Source of the DNA: Buxus sempervirens
Taxonomy: Eukaryota; Streptophyta; Magnoliopsida; Buxales; Buxaceae
Length of the DNA: 64,000 nucleotides
NCBI GenBank assembly: GCA_947561395.2
Contig: OX387183.1
Coordinates: 5,637,883 to 5,701,882, forward strand
Direction: 5' to 3'
The notes beneath the pieces are model-generated. The model did no database searches and had not been told where the DNA came from. It saw only the letters and a list, made by a program, of their open reading frames with translations. Numbering within the stretch: the stretch's first letter is position 1; each line of letters begins with the position of its first letter. The position numbers and the translations under genes are program-made. Positions 1 through 11,032 of the stretch are shown here, piece after piece.

Positions 1-42
1 ATGGTCAATATCATCGAAGATATATTAATTATTAATTAAGCA

Positions 43-104
43 ATAAGATTTAAACGTGTTCATTTTTCAACGTATAAGACTTAAACGTGTTCATTTTTCA
101 AGGT
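43..104. repeat. 31-bp tandem duplication upstream of the P450
   Basis: Two adjacent 31-bp units (43-73 and 74-104), each with the core TTTAAACGTGTTC or CTTAAACGTGTTC followed by ATTTTTCAA, differ at two positions. They lie about 90-150 bp upstream of the P450 TATA box, so they could be part of its promoter, but no known element is recognised. Confidence 0.7.
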
Positions 105-192
105 ATGACGTTTATTGAGATAAGATATGGAGTACAATGGACCCATTGACTTACGCGAACACAACTCAACCACAATACTACGGATCGCCGCT

Positions 193-200
193 TATATAAA
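193..200 (+). promoter_or_regulatory. TATA box of the P450 gene
   Basis: TATATAAA lies 80 bp before the chosen ATG at 273. That spacing predicts a transcription start near 225 and a 5' leader of about 45-50 nt, normal for plant genes. No in-frame ATG intervenes in the predicted leader. Confidence 0.7.
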
Positions 201-272
201 CGAACGCATAGTCGCATACATACAGCAGTTTCACTTTCATCGAGCTCACCCTCTTCCATTTCTGTTTCAATC

Positions 273-2290
273 ATGGCGGACCTGCAAAGCTACGTCATGC
301 TCTTCTTTGTATGGCTCGTCTCAACGCTGCTGGTTCGAGCCATCTTCTTCAAGACCCGAACAAAACCTCACCTTCCACCAGGCCCAAGAGCCTTACCGAT
401 CATCGGACACCTCCACCTTCTCTCTAATTCCATCCCTGGTCACCAAGCCTTTGACAAGCTTTCACAACGTTACGGTCCCTTGATCCAACTCTACCTCGGC
501 TCCGCTCCATGTGTTGTTGCCTCCTCTCCCGACATGGCAAGAGAAATCCTCAAGACCCATGACATTTCTTTCTCATCCCGTCCTGTCTCCAATACCATTC
601 ACTACATGTCTTATGGCTCTGCAGATTTCACCTTTGCTCCATATGGTCCCTACTGGAAATTCATAAAGAAACTCTGCGTGTCCGAGCTCCTCAAAGGACG
701 GACGCTCGAACAACTCGCTCCCATCAGGCGTGAAGAGAGAGTACAGTTCTTGTACTCCATGTTTCAGAAATCTGTTGCTGGTGAAGCTGTAGATGTTAGT
801 GGGAAGCTCATGAGCCTCAATAACAACATAATCTCTAGAATGATGACGAGTAGAAGGCGGCCAGCAACACAAGATGAAGCTGGGGATGTTAATATGTTAG
901 TGCACGAGGCCTCGGAGATCCTTGGGGAAGTTAACTTATCGGACGTCATTTGGTTCTGTAAGAACTTAGATTTGCAAGGTTCCAGAAAGAGGCAAAAGCA
1001 TGTTCTTGAGAGTCTTGATGCGATTATGGAGAGGATGATCAAAGAACATGAAGAGGCTAGGAGGGAATTAAAGAAGGGAGTGGTCCAAGGTAATGGTGTC
1101 AAAGATCTCCTTCATATCTTGCTTGACGTAGCAGAAGATGAAAACGCAGAGATTAAATTAAGCAGGGAGAACATCAAGGCCTTCATTCTGGTATGACTTT
1201 GATCTCTTTTCCTTGCACTTTTTACACATCTTACTTCGTTCGTTGATCAAACAGTAGGGAAAAAAGGCATATGATATTCTATAATTATTACATAACCCCA
1301 ATAATATTATACCTCACAAGTTTTCTAGGCTTATTTATTTCTATACCAGATCTTTTGTTCATAACCATCCAGTCATTTCGGTCATTTAGATCACCAAGAA
1401 CATTATCAAATTAGTGCAAAGGTCTCTGTCTCAAAGCAAACTAAGAGATACCTATTTAACCAATCACAAACTAAGAAACCCACTTGAGTTCATGGCCTAC
1501 AAACACAAAAATATACCTATTTAATCAATCACGTACACCCAAAAGGCAACCATTTTTTGTAAGGAATATTTCTGTTCTAGGACTTGTCTTCTATTATTAA
1601 TCTTGGGACGCTGGTGATAAGAGAATGAAATACGCATGCTAATATTTTGAATTTTCTTTTCAGGATTTATTTGTTGGGGGGACTGATACAACTTCCATTA
1701 CAACTGAATGGGCATTAGCAGAGCTAATCAACCACCCAAAAATATTACAGAAAGCAAGAGAGGAGATAGACTTAGCAGTCGGAAAAGGCAGGTTTGTGGA
1801 GGAATCAGACATCCCTAACCTCCCCTACGTCCAAGCTATTGTTAAAGAAACACTGCGACTTCACCCAGCAGGACCAACAACCGTAAGAGAATCGAACGAA
1901 GACTGCAAAGTTGGAGGCTATGACATCCCTGCAAAAACTCAGGTCGTTGTAAACCTTTGGGCAATTGGGAGGGATCCCAACTACTGGGACAATCCACTGG
2001 AATTCCGCCCAGAAAGATTCATGAATGAAGAGGGCAAAGTTGATGTTAGAGGCCAGAATTTCCATCTGCTGCCCTTTGGGAGTGGAAGAAGGGGGTGCCC
2101 TGGAATGTCTTTAGCACTGCTAGTTGTGCCCACAACCCTATCATGCCTGATTCAGTGTTTCGACTGGAAGGTTGGAAATGGGAAGAATGCTACTGTTGAC
2201 ATGACAGAGGGAACAGGACTCAATCTACCAAGGGCCAATCCCTTGGTATGTGTCCCCATGGCGCGCTTGAATCCATTTCCATCAGCTTGA
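273..2290 (+). CDS. Cytochrome P450, CYP93 group (CYP93A-like), two exons
   Basis: Haem-thiolate monooxygenase anchored in the ER membrane. Exon 1 is 273-1190, intron 1191-1663 (GT...TTTTCAG, phase 0), exon 2 1664-2290, giving 514 residues, the usual A-type P450 length. Visible in order: N-terminal hydrophobic anchor (residues ~7-25), proline hinge [14 protein letters not shown]-helix [10 protein letters not shown]-helix oxygen-binding motif GGTDTT directly after the intron, K-helix ETLR, PERF, and the haem-binding loop [11 protein letters not shown] with the cysteine ligand. The segments [16 protein letters not shown] and [10 protein letters not shown] resemble CYP93A (dihydroxypterocarpan 6a-hydroxylase and relatives); other CYP93 branches make flavones or isoflavones, so the substrate is not settled. 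No lesion is visible. It is the only intact host gene in the window, and a Helitron ends only ~80 bp past its stop codon. Confidence 0.93.
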
Positions 2291-2328
2291 TCCATTAGAA
2301 CACAACGGCAAGAAATGTGCTGGATACG

Positions 2329-2339
2329 AAATAAATAAA
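2329..2339 (+). terminator. Possible polyadenylation signal of the P450
   Basis: An AAATAAATAAA stretch ~40 bp after the stop codon fits the loose plant near-upstream element (AATAAA). The transcript probably ends just before or inside the adjacent Helitron. This is a short AT-rich match and only moderately informative. Confidence 0.4.
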
Positions 2340-2373
2340 TGGAAGAATCCAGCTATGCTTTAAAGTTTAAATA

Positions 2374-3810
2374 CTAGCATTCTGCCCGTGGGCAAATAGG
2401 TTCGAAAAATTATTTAATATATTGTCTTGAAAGTTAATATTATTTTTTGGTAGAACTTGAAAGTTAATATATTAACAATATATAACAGAATTAGAATTAA
2501 TTTTCTAAACGGCAAACACTTTCTCATAAGAACTTTAAAATACACCTGGTGTGACAAACCTCATATAGTTACATGAACGTGAAAATGGATATAAATACAT
2601 GGATTAGTAGTATGTGCTATGTACAGGAAACTTTAAAAGTGTGAGTCATAGGAGTAGTAGTTATAAATATATTGTCTTGAAAATGGATATAAGAATTCCC
2701 TTCTTATAAAACATTGCAAGCTCCATGAAACAGTTGTGAGGTCCTGAAATGAAAATGAAATAGAATAAGAATAAAGTAAAACCAAAAGATATGTGACTAC
2801 TATTAAGCATTAAAAATGTTGTTTATTAAAAGATCTGATAATTTTATAAATTGTAAACGTTGAATTTTGTGGGATTTTCTAGGAAGCAATATATCAAGTC
2901 ACTTTAAAAATAGTTGTTTCAGATGATATAGAAAAGAAGTTCACTCATGCTTTGTGTACTTAATGAAGAAAAAAAGTTTATTATTATTATTTTTTGCGCA
3001 ACCACCGCCGATGACTTCGCCACTGCCAGGGAAATATAGCAAGGGCTTTCGACAAGAGAGAGAAGATCAGAAAGGAAGATAGGAGATAGAGAGGAAGGAA
3101 AGGGATCTGGCAATTCTAGGACCTTCGAAAGAGGTTTCAAGAAAGAGCCTCTGGAACAGTCAAGAAGAGCCCGGAGGCTGCAGGTGGAAACTTGCGGGAG
3201 AAGGAACCCCTGCTCCCGTATCCCCCTTCCACAATGGGAGTGAGTGAGAAAGCGAGAGGGACGAAAGGAGGATAGAGACCGAGAAGGGGAGACAGAAGGA
3301 GATGTAGAAAGAGGGATTCAAAAACCGAAGAACGAAAAGTTGCGGCACGTTTTTTTTTTTTATTAAATAAATGCTTTAAAACTGAGTCCGAAGTTGTTTT
3401 TGTTTATTCCTGAAAAACGAAATCTAAATTATTTTTAAAAACCGAAGAAAGTCAAAAGTTACGGCAGTTAAATAAATGCTTTAAACCGAAAAACGAAAGA
3501 TTTTTTTGTTTATTACTGATTTGGAATTATTATAAAAAGTATATGACTAAATCTAAATTATTTTTTAAAACCGAAAAGTCAAACATTGCGGCGCTTTATA
3601 AGAAGATACGCCTGATTTGAAATTACAAAAAACCTTAAACACTGAATGTGAATTATTTTTTCGTTTTAAACCAAAATAAAAAAATTACGGCCGCTTTTTC
3701 CTGATTTCTTGCGAGGCTCGGGACACGCCGAAGCACGCGAGCCTGTCCCGAGCCTCCGAAGCAACGGGGGGTGACACGTCAATCGCCACCCCTTTCCCTT
3801 AATATATAGA
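2374..3810 (-). mobile_element. Non-autonomous Helitron, 1,437 bp
   Basis: Read on the minus strand, the element begins TCTATATATTAAGGG at 3810 and ends with a short hairpin (TGCCC-GT-GGGCA class, plus-strand 2383-2394), five bases, then CTAG at 2377-2374. The flanking bases are A on the 5' side and T on the 3' side, the A/T insertion site expected of Helitrons, which make no target duplication. There is no Rep/helicase coding, so it is non-autonomous. The interior is AT-rich with several repeats of a motif containing AAATCTAAATTATTTTT and a GC-rich subterminal stretch near 3715-3790. The hairpin is closer to the CTAG end than the usual 10-12 nt, the main reservation. Confidence 0.7.
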
Positions 3811-4861
3811 TTCTACTTTCCTTTTTTTCTTTTTCTTTTCTTTTTGTTTTTCCTACTGAGTAACTATTGATATCGATTTGACTACATCTGAATTTTTTTT
3901 TCCTACTCAGTAATATAAGAGAATAATTGGAGGATATGTTGCTACCCCCCACATCTGGTAAATCCCTCATTAGCAGGTCCTTCAGAAATTAGAACTTTAT
4001 TCTAGTTCTAAGAGAACAATTGGAGTATATCTTGTTAACCCCACACTTTATTCTTAAATTAATGCCAAAGGTATTTTGGAGTTAGTTATCAAGAATACCT
4101 TTTCCTAACCATGCACCATCAATTTCTGTTTTTTTTTTAGGGGATGCTTCGAGTCATTTAAACCATTTTCAACCTTAACTACTATTACAAAACGTAACTG
4201 CTATTACAAAACGTATACAAGTATAACTAAATCTATATCTATCTATATCTATAATGTGAGGCACCTATTTAACCACATCAATGGCTGCTATTATCTCTTT
4301 ATTCCTGCCAGAAATGCTACGTAACAGCACCCCATTATGAATCACGTCAGCAAAAATGTGCAGCTTAATTTCCACACTAGCCTTTATACAACAACTCCAA
4401 GTTACATTAATAAAAAGGGTGTAGTAGTCATAACTGGCATAATTTTGGTGAAATTGGTTTTTAGTGATACTTCTTAAAAATAATTGAGATTCAATAGGCC
4501 AATTCTTGGTAATTGAGAATTAGTGGTACATAAAATAAGTAAGAATCAGTGTCATTTTATTGTTCATAAAAAGTTTCTTTGGAAAATGACCTCAACAAAG
4601 ACTTTGAAAACCTTTTTACTCGTTAAGGTACAAGTGCGATTTGCAAGTCTTTTTAAGGTATTTTGGAAGAAATTTTTCATGAACAGACACTTTTTCTTAA
4701 TTATTTTAAAAAAGTATTACTAATTCAAATTATCAAGAATTAGTCGACTAAATTTGAATCATGTTGAAAAAATATTACTAGAAGTCAATTTTCCCCATAA
4801 CTTTTCTAAAACATAACAATCAGACAGTTCCCTCTCACATCGTTTTATTGATTTGTACAAG
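3811..4861. other. AT-rich intergenic DNA, no gene recognised
   Basis: AT-rich sequence with poly-T runs and scattered degenerate copies of a motif of the type GACTNAATNTGAATTATTTTAAAAAGTAT (also seen at 5190-5260, 15140-15240 and 49650-50200). Short reading frames here show no recognisable domain. Confidence 0.5.
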
Positions 4862-5150
4862 TCATGCAATAAGTTGTATAAGTGCATTCTTGGAAGAATT
4901 TGTTACTGACTTGTACAAGTCAATATAATAAGTAGAATAAGGGCATTCGTGGAAGAATTTGTTAAGTTGTATAAGGGCATTTTTGGAAGAATTTGCTACT
5001 GAATTGTACGAATCAATGTAATAAGTGGAATAATGACTTGTACAAGTCAGTGTAATAAGTGGAATAAGGGCATTCTTGGTGGAATTTGTACAAGTCAATG
5101 TAACAAGTAGAATAAGGGCATTGTTGGTGGAATTTGTTCATGATAGAAAA
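4862..5150. repeat. Degenerate tandem repeat (AAGGGCATTCTTGGAAGAATT type)
   Basis: Five to six imperfect units of about 30-65 bp contain AAGGGCATT, GGAAGAATTTGTT and TTGTACAAGTCA in order, with AATAAGTGGAATAAG linkers. A related sequence in opposite orientation occurs at 14939-15058, on the other side of the first copia element. Confidence 0.6.
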
Positions 5151-5845
5151 TGCCACTAAAATTTAATTATTTTATAAAGGTTTCTTAAAAGTTAAAACTC
5201 AAAACAATGATGACTGAAATTTATTCATTTTAAAAAATATCACTCAAATTAATTTTCCCTATATTTATTGAAGCCACACATAATGCTTCGGGTTCTATTC
5301 CCATTGGGCACAACCTTTTCAAATGTATTGTGGGCGTACTAGGCTAATCTCATGAATCGTAGACTTGCCCCTAGCAGGCTACGCCGTGTCGTGCCTACAG
5401 CCCCCTGTTATCCGTGTCGCGCCTACGGCCCCCTAGTTAATCCTAGTACGGCATAACCCTACTTAGGGTTGCTAATCGTGCTGGTCTAGCACGGCATAGG
5501 CATTTTAGCCCATGCATGGCCCGTATATCAATATCTTAGGCACTACACGGCCCATGGCATGACTAAAGTTAAGCCGTGCTGTGCCAGGTCGTGGTATGCG
5601 GGCTGGCCGGCAGCATTATAATTTATTAAAAAAATTCAAAAAAATAGAAAAAAAAGGAAAATAAATAACACAAAAAATTCTAAAGATATATATTTATGAT
5701 TCACACAAATTTCTTACACATATTTAGGCACAATTTTCTCCAAAATTGTAAAAAGAAGGTAAAAACCCTCACACCCACTCCCCCAAAAGGGTTAAAAAAA
5801 CCCTCCCTTTTTTTAATGCAAGCTCGCAGCTGGCACAATAAGGCA
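5151..5845. repeat. Dispersed repeat rich in CGTGCC words, split by the copia insertion
   Basis: After an AT-rich block (5157-5260), 5340-5610 is rich in words such as GCCGTGCTGTGCC, GTCGTGCCT and CACGGC. The same vocabulary continues at 14645-14770, right after the other copia LTR, so the copia element apparently landed in this repeat. No open frame is convincing. Confidence 0.5.
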
Positions 5846-5850
5846 CATTT
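5846..5850. repeat. Target-site duplication CATTT of copia element 1 (left)
   Basis: CATTT directly precedes the LTR that starts TGTTGT, and the same five bases follow the other LTR at 14641-14645. This perfect 5-bp duplication proves a single intact insertion. Confidence 0.9.
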
Positions 5851-7090
5851 TGTTGTTTCTTGGGTACTATAAGATAGAAAAGACAAGTTGCTGCAATACA
5901 GAAAATTGACAATCACGTATGGGAACAGAGACCAGCAATATGTTTCTAATAACAGTGATGAATTCAGATAACAGTGATACTAAAATTGCAATAACAGATA
6001 CCAGCAATATGATTCTAATAACAGTGATGAATTCAGATAACAGTGATACAAAAATTGCAATAACAGAAACTGTAATTCATGAGACAAACTTATAGTTACG
6101 AAACAAACTCACAGATGGAAATGGTATGCAATAACAGTAACTTATTTTGAGAAATAGAACAGACAGATGAAATCAGATTTAAATGGTACAGACAGATGCT
6201 ATTAATGATAGAGATAAAATTGATATTATAGCAGAAATAATATTAACGTATAATAGATTAAAACAGCATAAAAATCCAGATCAAAATCAGGGTACGAATA
6301 AGGTTGCAGAAACAGAATAGATGAAAGATCAAATAGAACTAATTTAAATCAAATTAAAACTTATTGATTTTTGCCCGAGGCGAGGAGATAAATCCCTGTG
6401 CTTAAAGCCTTTCAGCAACCCCCTTTCGGATTGATTCCTCAGTGCGTGGGTCTGGATACTGTGGCTTCCAGCATTCAACGGACACGAAGATCCTCCAGCA
6501 AGCCGCACAGACAATGCTGGGATATCAACAAACTCAATGGCAGCAGCACTCTTGATAAACCAGACGAAAAATAGAAGAAGAAGGAGAGTAGGGTTTTCTC
6601 CGTTCGTTTTCAGAGAAGAGATTCTAATTGCTCTTGTTATTAGAACCGTAACCCTAACCCTTTAAATAGAACATCCCACAAAAACGTTATTAACGTTAAT
6701 TAACCCAACGGTTAATTAGGACGTTAATAATCCAACGGTAATAAACTCAACGTTAATAAAACGGTAATAAAATAATCCAACGGTTAGATCAAAAATAAAA
6801 ACAATTTTCATTTAGTTAAAAAATATTTAATCGTATAAAAAGATAGCATATCACACACCACACGACCCGACCAACCGACCGGACGGACGGCGGCGGCGGC
6901 GCGCGCGCGTGTGATTCAAAGAAACCCCGACAACAAGGAACAATGTCTCACTTTAGGGGTTGCACCCCTTTAGTTCTCACCATCCTATATTAACACAATG
7001 AGGTTTCAGTAAATTTCCAATGTGGGACTATTCTTCCCACACAAGAAACAAAGGAATTTTGAGTCCTCTAAAAACAAACAAAACACAACA
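5851..7090 (-). repeat. Copia 1, 3' LTR (left)
   Basis: 1,240 bp, TG...CA ends. It contains a 69-bp tandem duplication (5930-6068) with the core AACAGTGATGAATTCAGATA, and a GC-rich simple repeat at 6866-6913. On the minus strand a TATA-like CTATTTAAAGGG lies near 6650-6670, next to a telo-box-like AACCCTAACCC. Confidence 0.92.
6866..6913. repeat. GC-rich simple repeat in the copia 1 LTR
   Basis: ACCGACCGGACGGACGG followed by (CGG)n and (CG)n. The copy in the other LTR (14406-14462) is longer by a few units, so this is the most variable part of the LTR pair. Confidence 0.8.
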
Positions 7091-7652
7091 ATTCCCCCCA
7101 CAGGACTCAAAATTAAAAAAATAACAGAGTAACTAAAATTCTAATATGCATTAATGCCGGTGTCTTTTGGACTTGAACCGACACTTAGTACTTGCAGAAT
7201 AGGCTTCACAGAGAGACCCGGTAGAATAAATTCTTTAACCTTATCTCTTTAGCGTGAATCAACTACCTCTGCAGTCCACACACTAGAATATCTGCCTTTG
7301 AGTTCTAATCGGGTTGGCGCCTATATGGCCATGCGCCTACTGGTCTCGTGAGCGCTCTAGAGAATTAACCCATATTCTCAACAGAGGCGGCTCCACCTCA
7401 ACACTCACATAGGTAATTTCCATCAAGTGTGTAAACCGCAACTAAAACACACCACCTATAAAAGAATATGGAAATTATTAAGAGTCCCATGACTCATCCT
7501 CACATTCGTTGCAGTTTTGCACTACTCACATCATAGGGATAGGTTTCTCAAATAATAAATTATTTGTAGTGCTTTTCCAAACAACTCAAGTGACTTGTTC
7601 TTCCCATTGAATCTATTTCCTGGGATCGCCATTCACATAGGTTGGGTTACCA

Positions 7653-9250
7653 TCACGGGTTGTTCATTTTTATGGGTTTTAGACCCATCCCCCTCGATGT
7701 GCTAATCACGAGCTTTTTGCTCAGAGGCTTTGTCAAAGGGTCAACCAAATTCCCAGCTGACTTCACAAAAGTCAATGCAATTACTCCATCACTGAGTAAT
7801 TGTCTAATAATATTATGCCTCAATCTTATGTGTCTCTTTTTACCATTGTATATATTATTCTGGGCTTTAGCTATTGCTGCCTGATTATCACACAGAATAG
7901 TTATAGGAGGTGCTGGTTTCGTCCATAAAGGGACATCATGCAGAAGGTTTCTCAACCACTCTGCCTCTCCACCGGCTAGCTCTAAAGCTACAAACTCTGA
8001 TTCCATGGTGGATTTCGCATTACACGACTGTTTACATGATTTCCATGAAACAGCCCCACCTCCTAAAGTAAATACATATCCACTGGTTGAATTTGTATCA
8101 TCATGCCCGGTCACCCAGTTTGCATCACAATAGCCCTCCAATACAGTGGGATATCCTGAGTACTGTAAACAATAATCCATTGTACCCTTAAGGTATCTCA
8201 AAACCCTAACTAAGGCTCTCCAATGTTCATAGTTAAGACTATTAGTATACCTACTCAGTCTCCTACTGCATATGCAATATCAGGTCTGGTGCAGTTCATC
8301 AAATACATCAATGAACCAATCACTCTAGCATACTCAACCTGGGATACACTATCCCCTATATTCTTTCTAAGTTGTATGCTAGAATCATAAGGAGAGGATA
8401 ATGGATCAGAATCCGTATGTCCAAACTTCCTTAGAATCTTCTCTACATAATGTGATTGGCTTAATTTGATACTACTCGACTCTCTAAAGATCTTGATGCC
8501 TAAAATGACATCATCTTCTCCTAAATCTTTCATTTCAAATTTAGAAGAAAGAAATTGCTTAGTAGAAACTACTATATCTAAGCTAGTACCCATGATAAGC
8601 ATATCATCTACATATAAGCAAATAATAACAACTGAATTATTATTAAACTTATAATATACACACCTATCCGAATCATTTATATGAAAACCATTCTTTACAA
8701 GCACTTTATCAAACTTTTCATGCCATTGTTTAGGTGCTTGTTTCAAGCCATACAAAGATTTAACTAATCTACAAACTTTGTTTTCTTTTTCAGGTATTAC
8801 AAAACCTTCAGGTTGTTTCATATAAATCTCCTCTTCTAAGTCACCATTTAAAAAGGCAGTTTTAACATCCATTTGGTGAATTACAAGGTCATTTATAGAT
8901 GCTAAGGCTATCAATATCCTGATGGTAGTAATTCTAGCCACTGGTGCATAGGTATCAAAATAGTCTACCTCCTTTTGTTGACTAAAACTTTTTGCTACTA
9001 GTCTAGCTTTGTATTTATCTACAGAACCATCTGGTTTTAATTTTTTCCTGAAAATCCATTTACATCCTATGGGTTTAGTTCCAGGTGGCAAATCAACTAA
9101 CTCCCAAGTGTGATTGGCTAAAATAGAATCTAGTTCACTATTAATGGCTTCTCTCCAAAACACTGCATCTGGAGAAGTCATAGCTTTTTCATAGGTTACA
9201 GGTTCACCATCTATTAAGAATGTGTAAAAATCATCTCCTAGGTTGGTAGC
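7653..9250 (-). pseudogene. Copia 1 pol, C-terminal part: reverse transcriptase and RNase H
   Basis: Two adjacent frames. 8255-9250 carries RT, with the linker FWREAINSELDSI, WIFRKKLKPDG, KARLVAK, MDVKTAFLNGDLEE, LYGLKQAP and the catalytic LYVDDMLIMG. 7653-8201 carries RNase H ([67 protein letters not shown]). A missing base at about 8256 (after RPDIAYAVG) puts the two out of frame. The upstream end is cut at 9250 by the solo LTR; the first residues of the apparent open frame beyond that point are LTR sequence. Confidence 0.92.
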
Positions 9251-11004
9251 TGTAGACACTCCAAATTGCACTGTCAAAATGATCAATAATGATCAAAAAT
9301 CATTATCTCCTTGAAAGCCAGCACAAAAATTGAAAAAAAAAATAAGTTTTTACCTGTATCCGGCAACTCAGGCCGGATACAAGTACTCCTCTTTGTATCC
9401 GGTGGAACATACCGGATACAAGAGAGCTTTAGTGTATCCGGTATTATATACCGGATACCTTAAGGCCCTTGTGTATCCGGCCTGATATGCCGGATACATA
9501 AGTTTTACTCAAAATTAGGGTTTTCCGAGAGCTTTTCACTTTTACCATCATATCCCTCATTAAAAGAGTGGAAATCTCGGAAATGGCCTTAGGGTTAAGG
9601 TTGGTGGGCTATAGACATGATGTTGTGTCTACCATTTGGCGGGATAGGCTCACATTTGGGGATTTATTACATTCATTGGAATAAATCACAAATAAATGGC
9701 CTCAATCAATTCTGGAATGTTTTTAAATGATTTTTAAAGGTTTTGTATTCATCTTGCACGAATTGCACATACTTTGTCACAGTTTTGAATTGTTTTTCTC
9801 CAAAAATGGCTTAGCTTGACAGCAACTGTACCCTTACTTCGGACGCTCATAACTTCATCGTCCGGATGAATTTTGGAGCGATTCCAGAACCATGGGAAAG
9901 GTGAGGCTGTCTAGTTTATGTCCACCAAATTTCATTAATTTATATCGAGCAGAGTTTTGACACCTCTCTGTCGAAGTTGATTGGACAGTTCATGTTTAAA
10001 TACAGAACTTGTCACTTCGACGGAGCGCCATGTGTTCGTTTTAAGTCCGATTCGAATGATTTTTGTTTCTGGGCACTCCTTTATGAGTCTATTTTCAAAT
10101 CCAATTGGTTTCATAATTTTTTTGACTCCATTTGAATTATTGGTAACGAATTTACTCAGAACTGTTCATCAGTACTTTTCTGGGTAAATTTGTGATCTTC
10201 GGGGCCTGTTCGGGAAGTCACCCAAAGGCACATCCGAATGAGTTTTTGTATGAGGCTAGTTTATTTTGAAAGATGGCCATACAGACTTCATTGACACCAA
10301 ATTTCACGGATTTTTATGAAGTAGATTTTTCTAGGTGATTTTCCAAAGTTGCCTACTTGCTACTTTTGATTTTCTCCGGCAGCAACTTTAAAAGAGCCAT
10401 AACTCCTAGGATTTCAACCAGAATTAATTGAAATTTTGCACGAGACTATTATTTACCCTAATCTTTCAAATGGATTTGGTTTGATTTAATTTAAAATTGG
10501 ATTTGATTAATTTCAAGAGAAATGGCCTTACTTTTTACCAAATTTCCCGGATTTGCCTCAACTTGGTTTTGGGCAACTTTTGCTGTGATTTCCATATTTT
10601 TGTGATATTCCAGAAGTGATATTAACATAAAAGAAGATCTGGAATTCATTTGGATTTTCATGTGAAGATATCATATATTTGTCCTTTTTCAAGATTTTCA
10701 TGATTTTTTAGCAAGCTTTCTATTTTCTTTTGGCATGAATAACACTTGGCAACCACCTTGTGTTGGTGAATGGGGGTGCCTAACACCTTCCCCCGTTCAT
10801 AATCTAATCCCCTTACCCATCTCTGGATTTGATTTTCAAGTATGGTTATTTTTACCTTAGAATTGGCATTTTTTGCTTATTTTTAAACTTTTGGTGTCCA
10901 TTCACACCCAAAATCTGAATGGTGGTGACTCTCCCAATTTTTACCTTGAGCCCCGTGTGTTGACGGAGGGGAAATCATCCCGTTGATTTTTCCCATGTCT
11001 CACA
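9251..11004 (+). mobile_element. Solo LTR of a Tat-type gypsy element inserted in copia 1
   Basis: Begins TGTAGACACTCC, ends TGTCTCACA, and is flanked by perfect 5-bp duplications GTAGC (9246-9250 and 11005-11009). It is clearly the same family as the LTRs of the large element at 26280-48874, but is 518 bp shorter because it lacks the stretch containing the TATA box and leader (between GTGTCTACCA and TTTGGCGGG, near 9640). Four palindromic GTATCCGG...CCGGATAC modules are present at 9355-9497. As a solo LTR it records an LTR-LTR recombination event. Confidence 0.9.
9355..9497. promoter_or_regulatory. Four-module palindrome array in the solo LTR
   Basis: Four imperfect palindromes with arms TATCCGG and CCGGATA (9355-9380, 9393-9419, 9432-9458, 9471-9497), centre to centre ~39 bp, loops 9-11 nt. 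They match in number, order and spacing the arrays of the large Tat element; the first loop reads AACTCAGG, as in other copies. Confidence 0.8.
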
Positions 11005-11032
11005 GTAGCCTTCCTAGGTCTTTTACTTCTTC

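Noticed and set aside
127-483. 118-codon frame starting upstream of the P450
   Set aside because: It overlaps the P450 start in another register, begins upstream of the TATA box and has no recognisable domain.
6643-6664. Telomere-like AACCCTAACCC in the copia 1 LTR
   Set aside because: Only two units; it is repeated in the other LTR and fits a telo-box in a promoter, not an interstitial telomere.
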